Assembly (NCBI GenBank): GCA_942159475.1
Contig: OW804094.1
Location: 128,512,755 to 128,576,754 of the forward strand
DNA from: Sthenelais limicola
Taxonomy: Eukaryota > Annelida > Polychaeta > Phyllodocida > Sigalionidae
Direction: 5' to 3'
DNA: 64,000 nt
Below the pieces are notes generated by a model, which worked only from the letters and a program-made list of their open reading frames with translations, was not told where the DNA came from and searched no databases. The position numbers were made by a program, and so were the translations under genes. Of this stretch, positions 40,908-52,363 are shown one piece after another (position 1 is the first letter of the stretch; every line of letters starts with the position of its first letter).

Positions 40908-42742
40908 CTGGAAATGGGAGGGGTAAGGGGGTGGAATGATGCAGCGAAATCATAATACTGAACACTGTTCAGTGGGTGAAAAATAGGGGAAAGGGAGGCA
41001 AAGTAGGTGGGGGAGGGGTAGGAATTGAGACTAGATGGATCTTTTCCTTGATTCTAATACCAGATACCACCCCAACTTATACCGCTCCAGCCTATCTCCT
41101 TCCACCATTCCCCCTACGCTAACACCCTAGCAATCCATCCCCCCTCCTCGCCTCCCCCATCTTCCTTCTCCTCCTCCCAATCCCCACAACTCTCAGCCCA
41201 GCGGCGGTTGTGGATCCCAGGGTGACCATTACATGCATCTATGAAGCAGGCCTCGGTGGATCCCAACTACCAAGCTTTGGATCCCTTGAGCCAGCGGTTT
41301 GTGGCGGGCAAAGACCCACTGTATCCGAGATCAGACGAACCAGACCGGCCCCTAAAGATCCCAACACCCTTTCAATGCACCCTTTTGTTCAAATCCCAAT
41401 CCTGCCCCCTGTGTTTTCATCCAGCCAGACTCTGATCACCCTCAAGTACCTTCCCCCAACACTCAGTGCAGCCACAAGTAAAACATAATCAGAAATCAAA
41501 TATCCTCTAATGACAATACACGTTTAGTAACACTCCACTCCCAGAAACAATGCCCATCGCTAACAATACCGGGGAAATAATTACTCAGAGGACAAAAACA
41601 AGAATTGGGGAGGGAGATAGAGTGTATGACCGGATTTTAGATCCTAAATTAGGTTTGTGTAGACCACTTTGCCTTATTGGCAGACCCCCTGGGATCATGG
41701 CATCTATTTGACAGACCGGCCTACAGTCCTCAGGGAGGCAAGCAACAATTAAGCATGATTACATTGACCATTGGCGACTAATGCCTGTTACCCAGGCAAG
41801 AGAGAACTAGATCAAGACCCCCACACACTGTGCGAATAGGAGATACTACATCGGCTGTTCGATATCACTATCGGGAGCAGACATTAATATGTGTATTTGT
41901 GTATGTATACATTATATACAACCCTCCTGGTAGGGACCAGTAGTCAGTACTTCCACTCTCACTGAAGTGGGGCAGCAGTAGTAGTGGTAGTAGTAGTCAG
42001 AAGTAATTCTTGTATCCAATCACAGAGAATGAATAAAATGCTTCGCTGTGTCTTTCAAGACAGATATAGAAATCAATACGTACAACAACCCAACAGGCTC
42101 ACAAAACAAAGTAAATAGCGTGAAACGACAGACAGAGGGTCGCACAGACTAGTTTGTAGTTGTATTATAGCGATGGCAGAAAGCTCAAAAGCAGCTTGAC
42201 TTATCAAGATTATGAAAGTAGAGACGCTGTAGGAGATGAAGACCAGAACGAAGCCTTGCTTGACGTAGGGGAAAGCCACACTAACATAAAAAAAAGTTCT
42301 TATGCTGGACAACACGACAATGCAATTCCAGGCCAATTCTTCCACAAAAGATAAGGAGTAAATTGAGCGCGAAGAATGATGGATAGGTCTTTGACTGAGG
42401 TTTTAACAATCAATAAGTTTATATCTAAAGCTAGGTAAAAGACACCGATTTGTACCTTCTACCTTGGTGCTTCTAAACCAAGTATACAAATAGTTTCAGA
42501 AATTAAAAAAGAAGAGATAATTGAGTAGAGAAGACTATCCTTCATCATGCAGGGAGACGAGTACCGGGGAGTGAATAGAGACTTAACAAGATAAAGAGAT
42601 GAAGAAGGCAATTATCCCGAATTAACTAGGATATAAGCACGTGGAGAAAACAAAAGACAATAATAAACATGAACACAATTGGAAGACCAAGCAAAATCTT
42701 CTCTTAAAGGGACCGTGTGCATGTTAATGTGTGGACGACGGT

Positions 42743-42804
42743 AGCAGCAGCAGCAGCAGCCAGTAGTTTAGCAGCAGCAGAGCAGCAGCAGAAACAGCAG
42801 CAGT
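42743..42804 (+). repeat. interrupted (AGC)n tract
   Basis: Three blocks of AGC/CAG repeats. On the sense strand of the gene this is a GCT repeat 136 bp past the donor of the MSSSSSSDEQEDR exon. Confidence 0.9.
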
Positions 42805-42939
42805 CACATGAGACGAGAGTCTCTACACATAAACATAACAAGATAAAAAAAGAAGAGGAGGATGCGGAGGATGAGGAAGAGATGGGCACAATGTATGGTT
42901 TGTGATTGGGTATTTTTTGGTTTAGTTGTTTGTGCTTAC

Positions 42940-43056
42940 TCTATCCTCCTGCTCGTCCGACGACGATGACGAAGACATTTTGCTAGCCCTCGTACCACCC
43001 TCCTGCTCGGACTCTGCTGCGGTGCACGGCGTTCGAGCCCTTTTTCCAAGAATCAT
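42940..43056 (-). CDS. PTBP1: candidate alternative first coding exon of PTBP (...MSSSSSSDEQEDR)
   Basis: Minus-strand frame ending GAT AGA|GTAAGC in phase 0, giving EDR|RGSDELL. There are two in-frame starts. The ATG at 43054-43056 gives 39 codons beginning MILGKRARTPCTAAESEQEG. The ATG at 42976-42978 gives 13 codons, MSSSSSSDEQEDR, and has the better context (A at -3). A TAG lies in frame four codons before the upstream ATG, and the same TAG could be an acceptor. The long form carries a basic patch (KRAR) ahead of a Ser/Glu/Asp-rich stretch. The donor is good. Initiation site and expression are unproven. The intron to the RGSDEL exon would be 11.4 kb. Confidence 0.5.
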
Positions 43057-44996
43057 CCAAGTAATTTTCTACAATGCACAGACACACCCACAGAGGAAGG
43101 AGGCCGAAAATCTTGGGGCAACAAACCGGCACGTTGTCAGATGAACTGATGCTTGGGCGAAGGACAATGTATAATGGTAGACTTTATAATATAATGTTGA
43201 CTGGTGATTCCTATGTCAATGCCCCCAAGCGTCACTGTGGCAGTAATTTCCTGGCCGGTACGAGCCTTTTAAGTGACCTTTGGTAGCGCTGACTACTATA
43301 GGAAAGGATCGAGGGAACACTGATCCAAGATCTGGACCTCAGGGGGCTTAGTGACATCCACGGGCACACACGGAGAAGGATGAGGGAAGAGTTGTAGAAG
43401 ATTGTATGAGACTATGTCCAAGGCATGAATGGCCTAATAAACTCTTTTTCTCTCTCACGTTGACATCTTAGTAGGTCACACACTCAAATCTGAAGGGTCG
43501 AATGAACACAACATATTTTTACAAACACTAAACTGAAGGGGGATTACTAGTAGTTTTAAAGCTTTATATCATGTATTAAAAAAATTGCAGAACTAATAAA
43601 TCCCGATATGTACTTGCATCTAATTCAAGTGAATTCAATTCTAAGTCATTATTCTAAAGTTGTAAATTAATATATCAGGCTCATGAACATATATTGAAAG
43701 AGTCGATCTGTCATAACCAGCCGCTGAAATTCGGTAAAAATTAAAGCAAAAACTTCATGCACTGTAATTTAGCACTCGAACTTAACTCCTATGACTGACA
43801 TCGTATGTGCACTGTTGGGGCAAACTTCGAGAGCTAATAACACAATCCCAGGTTAATCGAGTGGCAGACAGGGCACTTAGGTGTAGTAACACCAAATAGA
43901 CTACCACAAGACTTTTAAATGATCGATAATCATACACCACTATTCCGTAAGACCGCAAGATATCCCAAGAACCACCAATACACATGTCGATCATGCTTTC
44001 AAAAAGCTTGTAAGAAGAATTCCGCGGCAGCTATGGTTGATCCCCATAAACATTGCATTGCAAACTTGTGAGAGGAAGCATCCATCCAGCTAGCTTTAAA
44101 CGTGTTAACTTAATCTCATTGTGCATTATAAATGCACTGAGTAGGTGATGGACATTCCTCGTTGGCCACTGGACGCAAAACGATGCTTCTTTCTACAGGG
44201 TACCTGCTGCACAGGGGGGAGGAGTTTGGGGGAACAGACAGGAACCTCCATCCAGGTAGGCAATGCGGTGACGAGGAGGCAGGCGTAGCTACTGACGGCC
44301 AGTTGCCCCCTAGTAGTATATGGGACTGGTATTAATGAGATGATGCTCGCAATGGTCCACCCTCGGTTAAAGCTGGCACCAGGGAATCTGCAAACTCATG
44401 GGCTGGGTTATTGCCAGGGCACTGAAAGAAGTGAGGGGGAACTAAGGAGAAGTAGGAGTAGGAGTAGGAGGTGGTGGTGGTGGGGGTTGGTTCAGGAAGA
44501 GAGGTGAGGATGAAGTCCAGGATGCAAATTAAGGTGGAGGAGTATAAGATTTGCTATTGTGGTTGTTCTCTCTATAGCTGTCATGGATGCAACCCCGCCC
44601 CACCCTACTACACACTGTCTGCATGTCAGTCTTGTCTCAACAGTAGAATCAACAGGGGAGGAAAGGGTGGGAGTTGGTAGGCTCTGAAGGGATGGGTGGG
44701 GGAATGGGGGCAGGGGGGATTCGGGAGTTGTTGGGGATTCCCCACCTACCAGCGATAGCTGCGCTGAGTTCCACAAACTACCAGCACAATCCATAAATCC
44801 ATCCATCCACCTAACCATCCATCCGCCCTTTGCTTTAGAATTTAAACAGGGCCTGTTCTGTATTAATCCAGCGAATGATCCGAGCACAACACAAACGTAT
44901 ACAACCCAGCGGCAGCAGCCCGATGTTGGGGGATGAGAATGAATGAAGGAGAAGAAGTAGGAGAAGAGGGAGAGAAAGCTTTAGAGAAACACCGAC
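43057..44996. other. noncoding between two candidate first exons
   Basis: Contains the repeats at 44451-44490 and (ATCC)n at about 44795-44823. A minus-strand frame starting MDGFMDCAGSL ends in phase 0 at CTG|GTAGGT (44749-44754), but it lies in repeat-derived sequence and is not accepted as an exon. Confidence 0.5.
44451..44490 (+). repeat. (TAGGAG)n then (GGT)n
   Basis: Short hexamer repeat running into a GGT repeat. Confidence 0.85.
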
Positions 44997-45077
44997 CTTA
45001 TTGTTGGCGTTGAGTAAAACAAAGGCTGGGTTGGTGGTGGGCACAGAGGCTACAGTAGCGGCATCCACAGCCAGCAT
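44997..45077 (-). CDS. PTBP1: candidate alternative first coding exon of PTBP (MLAVDAAT...NNK)
   Basis: Open frame of 27 codons on the minus strand: MLAVDAATVASVPTTNPAFV, then LLNANNK, then AAG|GTCGGT. It ends in phase 0, giving NNK|RGSDELL, the same lysine-arginine junction as in vertebrates. The ATG has A at -3, and an in-frame TGA lies four codons upstream, so the frame starts here. A compact promoter-like module lies 80-290 bp upstream. The donor is below consensus (GTCGGT) but keeps AAG before it and G at +5. The peptide is neutral, rich in Ala/Val/Thr/Asn, and matches no domain I recognise. The intron to the RGSDEL exon would be 13.4 kb. Confidence 0.6.
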
Positions 45078-45078
45078 T

Positions 45079-45140
45079 TTAAGAGTAACTCAGAAGTCTC
45101 ATTCAAGGAAGAAGTCCCTGGTAGATGTGTCTGTTCCCAT
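45079..45140 (-). promoter_or_regulatory. two overlapping upstream ORFs in the leader of the MLAVD exon
   Basis: uORF1 occupies 45099-45140 (13 codons, MGTDTSTRDFFLE, then TGA). uORF2 occupies 45079-45102 (7 codons, MRLLSYS, then TAA). The TGA of uORF1 overlaps the ATG of uORF2 (ATGA), and the uORF2 stop ends one base before the main ATG. Such a chain would be expected to reduce or gate translation of the main frame through re-initiation or leaky scanning. That is an inference; the frames themselves are read directly. It holds only if transcription starts upstream of 45140. Confidence 0.5.
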
Positions 45141-45183
45141 AGCACTCGGTGCCACAATGCCAGTCCCCGGCGCCCGCCTAACG

Positions 45184-45367
45184 CTTATATCGATATCGGC
45201 GTTCAGCATTTGCATAGTGCGCCGGGCGGACGGGCAGACAGGCGGGCGAGGCTCTTGTCTGCCGGGGGAGGGGCCTCCTTATCGATCACAGACACGAGGG
45301 GGCGGGGCCGCCACCTTCTCCAGCCAATATCTGGTCTCAACGGGCATGTTGCCGTTGTCATGGAGAC
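45184..45367 (-). promoter_or_regulatory. compact promoter: X-box, CCAAT, GC box, octamer, TATCGATA, TATA-like
   Basis: In minus-strand order: a 14-base match to the RFX X-box consensus GTHNYYATRRNAAC at 45354-45367 (GTCTCCATGACAAC), an inverted CCAAT at 45324-45328, a GC box GGGGGCGGGG at 45298-45307, a perfect POU octamer ATGCAAAT at 45208-45215, the palindrome TATCGATA (DRE-like) at 45188-45195 and TATAAG at 45184-45189. The module is CpG-rich compared with its surroundings. The TATA-like site would place a start near 45155, upstream of the uORFs and the MLAVD exon. Each motif is seen directly; promoter activity is inferred from their clustering and position. Confidence 0.6.
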
Positions 45368-48300
45368 AGTCAACAAAATCCACGAACCTGATCCTTCCCG
45401 GCTTTCTTAGGCCGGTGGATGTGTATTATGTGGATGGGGAGGCGGTTATAAGGGTGTTTGCGGGTGAGGGGGGGGGGGGGGGGGGAGGGAGAGAAACGTG
45501 TGTTGGGGGTGTGATGGAGAGGGTGAGGGTGGATGAGATTGAGAGGGCGTCTGCTGTAGTAGGATCTAAGTGAAGTTGTGTAAAATAAAAGCCTATAGGA
45601 GGAGGGAGGCACAGAGAGAGGAACAAGGTCAGTTATTATGAGACGTCCCCCCTTTTCTCCCTCTGTACCCCCAGGTCATAGATACAAACTTCTTGTGTAA
45701 TGTCTTACAGGTGGGCGGCGGGCGGGTACACACAAGGAACACTTAAAAAAATAAAGCTGCACTGACACAGATATCTTGACACGTACCAAACTAAGAATTC
45801 TGCCTGTGTTGGATCCCATCACCTGATGCTCTTATTACTAAGTTGATATCGAGGTATTACTCAACTTATATCTGAGTGACTCATACTAGGTTGGTTCCTT
45901 GCTCAATGATAGAATAATAGCCCTCTCATTACCCGTCTTCTAATCCTGTGAGTTAACACCAATTATCCTCCATTAACACCGTATTTGTACACCCAAGTCA
46001 GGAAGTGGATTGGGTGGCGTAGACTGCCACAGGCATTAATACTTTAAGCTCATTTGTGACCCACAGTCATAATCAAAATGTGTTCTCCGAAACAAAGGTT
46101 AGTTGTCAGAATGGTATTTTTGTTCCTGCAGGTGAGGGACAGGAAGATGGGTGGAAGGAGAGTAATAGATGGAAATATGGCGGGTGGGGATGAAAAAAAG
46201 TAAACAAGTAGGGCTTAGGGGATATCATATGGAACAAGGGTTGGGTGTTAAGGATGATGGAGGTAATGCATCATCTACCTGTAGCCATCAATACATACCT
46301 GGCTGTTAAGTTCTACTACTAACGCTACTACCTATCCGACACCTGGCCAGGTACTCGAGTGAAACACTAACACATTCACACGACGCTGGATGGCGGTCCT
46401 AACATATGGCTCGGCCAGCGGAGGGAATTCTATCAAGGGAACACTGCAAGTCAGGCTTGACAGGCGTAACTAATCAACTTTAGCCAGGAAATAAAAATAC
46501 TTGTCAACCAACATTAGCGGTGGAGGATTCGAGTTAAGCTTGGGTTGGGATCCTTATGGCAAACTGTCTCTTGTCATGAGATAAGAGTGTATTACCTTGA
46601 TATGGCCAAGCCTAATCTAGGCCAACAAGGGATGATCCCTATGTAGAGTTTACCTAGCTAAGTCCGCGTCTCAGACCTCTTTATGTCACAATTAGATAAT
46701 CAAGGCAAGTTATGCGATGATCTGTAGAGGATAAAGGGAGATAAGATGACACCTCCTAATCAGTTGGTTCCGGACGACCCTGAGTTGTGGGGGAGAGTAA
46801 TGGGTCCAAGTGACAGGTATATATACAAGCGAGTGTCACTATGGTAATCTGGACCTGCCAAGGTGGGTAGGTGTTGTTTGATATCTCAAGTGGAGTGTGT
46901 GTATGTACGAACGAATGTTTGTGGTATTAAAGTTGAATGGGTACAAGTACATGCTATAATCTGAGGTTTCATACCTGTGAATGACCTTGTGTATTAGTTG
47001 TAAACTATATGAGAATGATAATGGACCCAGGTGAACTACCCTAATTTGACCTAAATCGTTTTACTAATGTCATCCCGAGGGAGTATTTGCTGTAACTAGT
47101 TAATTTGAAAATTATCGACACCATTTGGGGAAGGGAGGGTGTTTAAAATGCACTTATCAACCATCTCGCATCGGTTGCATGTCAGTGCCCAGGCTATGAT
47201 TATTGATGACCTAAACAGGTTTGTCAATGGAATGGCCCGGACGACAAGCAGCCTCCATGCCAAATGCTAATCTATAATGCATGGCTTTATAACCACCATC
47301 TGCTGGCTAACACAAGTTTGCCGACATACAAGACCAAATCAAACAAGTTAGTCAGACGTTCAATACAAGCCCAGCATTTAACACTACAATTATGATACGT
47401 GCGAGGAAGTCCCCACCCATAAATCAGTCTTTGTTCCCATTGTTTTACAGTCACAATTTCGATGTATTATTCAACTCCATTATTCAGTCACAAGATCCCA
47501 ACAACCATTCTACTCCAGTTGAAACCATAAACACAATATTGTACTTGGTTCCAAGTTATAATGATACTTGATGACTGCAGGAGTCATTCAATATTTAATG
47601 AGTTTTTCGAAAAACAAAAAGTCCCATTTCATCAATAAATAATTGAGATAAACCGAAATGAAAGCTGATTGGGTGGCACAATAATTTAAGACAGGTGGAG
47701 TGGTTCCTGAGAGAGGGAAACCCTAGAAAACTTTCCACCTTTTTCATATACGCACTAGGATTAGTGTTCCATTTGTTGGCCGTCGCTGAGCGAAATTGCC
47801 AAACAAATAAGCATTCGCCTCTGGCCATTGCGACCTCTTTCAAAGACTGCATTATGAAGCTAGGCAAGTCGGACCTGTACAAATATGGCCGGGGCCTCGT
47901 ACTGCCCAAGTCCTGCTTCAAAGCAGACCACGAACAATGGGTTTGGGTAAATAAATTACAATACAAACACACTTTTCTTGCACCTGTACCAACAGGGAAT
48001 GCGCTGACCAGTCATAAGGACTTGCAATTAGCCATGGCCGAGGGTCTGGATGCTGGCTCCGGCTAATTGTGCCAGCTCTATGACCTACTTGAGACCCCGT
48101 AACACACAACCCACCCCCTTTCTAACATAAACTATGCTGGTAGCAGGTGTCAAACGTATAGCAATATTCACTTCAGCACAACTGTTGCCAATACATATGG
48201 ATTTTTACCGTTGCACACTGAATACAGTTAACACTAAACTAAAACAGGTCTTTCTCCTACTTTCTACTCGTCCCCAGCGAGGCGGAACGTTATGAAAACG

Positions 48301-49765
48301 TTCATAGGCATATAGCCTAGAGAGAACTTCCTGCCTTATGCGCCTTTCTCTCCCAACTTTAATTTTAGTTCCACCGTCTCTCGCGTTAACTTAGGACAAT
48401 GGGGAGTGTGAGCGTCTGAGAAAGCAGGACACTTTGACTATTTTTAGGTTTATATGTAACACTGGTCCCAGAAAATACGTAGATAGCCAAGTGTGAATGG
48501 CCGATTTGCTGAAGCGTGACCGAGCACAATACACAATGCCGTGGTAAAAGTCCAGCTTAAGTCTAACACTTTAAATAGCACTGATCCCATTTGACAACCT
48601 ACGATTGACTAGCACGACGATCGCCACATAATACTAAGCGGGGGGAAGTAAAATCAATCCATAAAGTATAATGATATTCTTTAGAGGTGCATGAAGTGCA
48701 ACCGAATTGGATCTCGCCCAGATTGTTATCTGATTTTGATCAATCATCTCTCATTTGAGCGTGGTAAGTTTTTTGCAGGAATTAAATGCAATAAGGTTCG
48801 ATGCATTTCACAGGGCGTTTCTTCCAGGAGGAGGGGGTTAAGTGGGCGACTGGTGAAATTAATCCCGCCCTCCCCCAAACTTAACGCTACGCTTCTAGGC
48901 AGCCTGACACTTGTGTCAGATAGGGGAATGGGAAAGGATTGAGATGGGGGGTTCTGATAGCAGACGACTTTTGGCTCTGATGCTGCCTCTGCTGCCCCCT
49001 CCTAGCCTGGGGGGCATCTAGATGAAGTCCAGACGCAGCTACAGGCCCTTGCCTTGATAAACAAGTGAGCGCCAGCCTGGCTGACTGTGGCTGGATCACA
49101 GTGGATGTGTATTGGGGGATCGTCCCACGTCAAAGTTACAATTCCAACAACTATACAAGTAATAAGGCCATGACGCCGGAGTGACACACCACTAGCTCTT
49201 TCTCTCTCTGGCTGCTTCTTGAACCTACCTTTTATACCAATGCAGCTTTAATAAAACTGAACACATCGAGGAGATTCATAGGCATGGCATTGAGGGTCAC
49301 ACACTTTCTACTAATTCTAGGTATGTTTCCACTTGGGGGGTATGAATGATATGTAAACAATAAAGTGGTCCGTGAAATAGTTGCTGATGCCGGGTTGTAT
49401 TTTATAATGATCCAGGGTGGATGGATGGATGTGGCAATGGAATAAGCAGCGGGACGCTGCGTTGTCCCAATGGTCCTGGGTGGTGGTAGTGGTGGTGGTG
49501 TGGTGGCAGCAGTGGTGACGCATCACCAGCCTTCTGGTCTCTCACTGAGACAAGATACATGCGCTGGAGTTCTGCTGCCAGACCTGGGACCTTTTTTTGC
49601 TTATTGTAGACTAGAGAATAATCCTACCTTCCTAGGGAGTCCAAGGGTATCAATCTGCACCTCAGTTGGTACGGCAACAGCACATGGCATCCTAGTCCAG
49701 GTCGGTGTAGTTGGAACTAGCGATGGTAGCTGAAGGACCTGAGCCGAGGCGGAAAGCGTGCTCAC
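45368..49765. other. noncoding between the 45.2-kb promoter and the MYMQP exon
   Basis: Poly(G) at 45468-45485, otherwise mixed sequence. Overlapping frames of about 125 codons on opposite strands at 47595-48066 resemble no family I know. Confidence 0.5.
45468..45485 (+). repeat. poly(G), 18, next to the 45.2-kb promoter
   Basis: Uninterrupted G run 100 bp upstream, in transcript sense, of the X-box of the promoter at 45184-45367. Confidence 0.9.
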
Positions 49766-49780
49766 CGGTTGCATATACAT
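49766..49780 (-). CDS. PTBP1: candidate alternative first coding exon of PTBP (MYMQP)
   Basis: A five-codon frame, ATG TAT ATG CAA CCG, is followed by GTGAGC on the minus strand, so the exon would end in phase 0 and give MYMQP|RGSDELL. The coding part alone is too short to be convincing. The support is the leader behind it: the minus strand has no ATG from 49781 to 50428, so this is the first ATG of any transcript starting there. The leader is GA-rich and CpG-containing, as 5' UTRs often are. This form would put proline rather than lysine before the RGSDEL arginine, weakening the first basic cluster of the nuclear-localisation signal. Confidence 0.4.
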
Positions 49781-50428
49781 AGTCTGTGCGGGGTCGGTTG
49801 GCTCGCCTCCCCTTTATGTAGGTTTGGAGGCAGGCAGTGGTTGGTCTGGTGCGATGAGACAGTGTGCCTACTACTGCCGTGGTGTGGTTGTTGTAGGAGT
49901 GTGCTCTCTGCCTCTGGCTGGTTGGCCGTTCGATTCGTCCGTCCCTCACTTAACTCAACTACCCCCAACTCTTCTCTCTCACTCTCTGTGACGCTCTCTG
50001 CCTCCTCTCTCTCTCTTTCTCCACTATAGCTGTCCGGGACCGGACACACCGAGAATACTCACGCCGCTCGCTGACCAACGAACCAACTCCGGGTGTATGT
50101 GAAGGGGGGCAGACCACCAACTTCCTACTCCTCCCACTACTCCTTGCAGACTCACTAGTCACTCACTCTTTCAATCGACCCGAGAGAGTGGTGGTGGTGG
50201 TGGTGTGGTGGTGTGTATATGTTCAGCGTTCGAACGCACTGCTATTTCTGTCAGCGGTCAGAACTCTCCAACTTGCTAATAGACCCGAGGCTGTTATATT
50301 TACTTTATTTCTTAGGCGGTCCAGCTCCACTGAAAATTTATTTCCCTCTAATATCCAGCTAAGACAACACTCTTAAGCCTTTAGGTAAATTCCAAAGGCA
50401 ACGGCGTCCGACTGTAAGTTCAATTGTA
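49781..50428 (-). promoter_or_regulatory. candidate 5' leader and promoter region, no ATG on the minus strand
   Basis: About 650 bp in which the minus strand has no ATG, against roughly ten expected at random. It contains GA-rich tracts (around 49965-50020), scattered CpGs, a perfect 12-bp palindrome GCGTTCGAACGC at 50226-50237, a TATA-like AAATATAAC at 50293-50301 and a GGC|GTGAGT donor-like site at 50057-50062. Depletion of upstream start codons is typical of a translated mRNA's leader. The start site is not determined; if the TATA-like site is used it would lie near 50265. A leader split by the GTGAGT donor is also possible. Confidence 0.45.
50187..50213 (+). repeat. (GGT)n microsatellite in the leader region
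   Basis: Interrupted trinucleotide repeat within the minus-strand ATG-free leader; the sense copy reads ACC/CCA. Confidence 0.85.
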
Positions 50429-52296
50429 CATTAACACTTTCGGCTCGAGGTGGAGACGGGCCAAGGTGACATGTTTGAATGGCAGAATAATACCTTAATG
50501 AGTAACTAAACACCTGGTCTAATAGGCTCGCTGGTCAGCAGGTTTAATCCTAAGATATTGCTGCCAAAGAAGACCAATGTAAAAGCCTAGCCCAAGTCCA
50601 ACTCCTCAAGTGCTCTCCACACCACATGCTCCCCCTCAAGTCCTTCACAGACAGGCTAGAAAGTATTGCTCAGGGGTAGGGCTAATTCTCACATATACAT
50701 GATTTGATAAGTTTAAAGGCCGACTTGCCGAGTAATGGTCTCCGAGAACGAGAGGGAATGAATGATTACATAGCTGTGTTTGTGTAGGTTGGGGTAGTGG
50801 TAGTTGTAGTGGGCAGTGTTAAAAAAAATATCACAGAAGTGGAATTTTATTGCCTGGTCCGAGTGACAGGTATAGACAAGCAAGGTTGTATAGATTGTGC
50901 AAGGTTTTACCTTGTGATCCGAAGGCAAACATCCGAGCACTTTCAACACTCACAACCCCCCACCCCCCATACTCATGCATACATGGAGGACGAGAGGCCG
51001 GACACTGGAGGCAGCGATGGCAACGACACCTGGTGTCTCACAAACTAGACACAGCACACCTGTTTGTCATGGAGGAGGAGGGACGGGTCGCCTCCAGGGA
51101 CGACCAGCCAGGCCTCTGGAGAAGGCAACCAAACGCCTGCCATAACCAAATTATTCCAAAGTGGCCATCCATTATAGACAATTGATAGCGAATACTGGTA
51201 ATTTACTCTGCCATAATCCCCTGTGTCTTTGGTGAGTGTTAAAAGCTATAGCTTTTTCACGTTGTTTGATGGCGTTTTACGGGACAGTCCCGTGATTAGA
51301 TGCTATTTGATGGCATCCATGGACGCGTCCAATCTAGATGCATAAAACTGGGAACTCCACTTAAAACGCTGCGTGGCTCCCAGGTATAGGGCGTGCTGGT
51401 TTACAATATATGCCGCAGTAATATCAGGCAATGGTTTCAGATGAAGGCATTTGCCTTGGGCCATTCCATCACTCTACCAACTTGCACTATCTCTGATGTG
51501 TATTTACCTCTCCTGAGGATTCTGGTAGAAGACCTCGTTACAGCGAGTGGAGAAAGATCAGATTAAAGAGGAAGGAAGAGTATGCGAAACGGATGAAGAA
51601 ATTACAGTCTAAGAAAGTGCCAAGTACCAATGCGAATCCCTATTATGAAACTATTCATTATACCACGATTAATGTCATATAAATATAAAAATGAGTCAGA
51701 AGGTGTAGTATAAATGATATCATTACGAAAATGAGTTTATTTTAAGAAGGCCATGTTTGTTCTGTGCGCAGTCAGTGGGTTTTATGAACTATGTCCACCA
51801 ATAAATAGGGGTGAGAAGTAGGGACTGGGTGTAATGAGAATGGGAGGGGGTGATTACGCAGCCCTCCCAAAGCGCTGTTTAATTCAGCCTGGAACAATTA
51901 GCACCTGCATAAGTTGGGTCACAGACAAATGGCGATGATGGGGTGGAATGCATGCAGTTGTGCTAAGGGAGAATGGGGCAAGGTATAAAACTGAATTGTT
52001 TGTGGGTAGCATGGCTCTCTCTGGCAGTAATGGCAAATGGTCCCGGGAGAGGACGAATTAAAGCAGCACCGACTGGGGGGATCCTCCCATAAGCATTTGT
52101 TTTATATACTGGACACATTCAAAATTTAAGCGCTCCGTTTTAGAGGCGGCCGAGCAACACATGCAATTTTGTGAACATAATTGTGTAATGCACCCGCTTG
52201 GAAATGGTGGTAATCCAGCCCGGCCAGAATGTGCCTCGTTTATCGACAAGAACGATCAGGAAATTAACCTGTAACGGTGACAATATCACGAGCGAG

Positions 52297-52307
52297 AGGG
52301 GGCGCTA
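52297..52307 (+). promoter_or_regulatory. CTCF-like core AGGGGGCGCTA
   Basis: Matches the 3' half of the CTCF consensus (AGGGGGCGC); the 5' half (expected CCACN) is not conserved. Similar cores lie at 31175-31184 (minus) and 61813-61821 (plus). Confidence 0.25.
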
Positions 52308-52323
52308 TTCACAGTCTCACCGA

Positions 52324-52363
52324 CCAATCAATGAAGCGTACCCAAACCAATTATTCAACCAAT
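52324..52363 (+). promoter_or_regulatory. three CCAAT boxes in 40 bp
   Basis: CCAAT occurs at 52324-52328, 52347-52351 and 52359-52363, all on the plus strand, in AT-richer sequence just after an AGGGGGCGCTA core (52297-52307). Clustered CCAAT boxes are typical NF-Y targets. No transcript start can be assigned. Confidence 0.35.

Larger units (their letters stand above)
38946..42939. other. noncoding, intronic
   Basis: Microsatellites and G-rich motifs at 39155-39422 and 40885-40907; a pyrimidine-rich stretch at about 41080-41190. No coding exon recognised. Confidence 0.5.

Noticed and set aside
44755..44829. Frame MDGFMDCAGSL... ending in phase 0 at CTG|GTAGGT
   Set aside because: It resembles the vertebrate MDG start only superficially, derives partly from an (ATCC)n repeat and has no promoter support.
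45001..45573. 190-codon plus-strand open frame
   Set aside because: Lies antisense to the MLAVD exon and across the GC-rich promoter and the G18 run. Its length reflects low stop-codon density in GC-rich DNA.
47595..48066. Overlapping frames of 125 (minus) and 123 (plus) codons
   Set aside because: Neither resembles a known protein and neither has splice sites fitting the PTBP exons.
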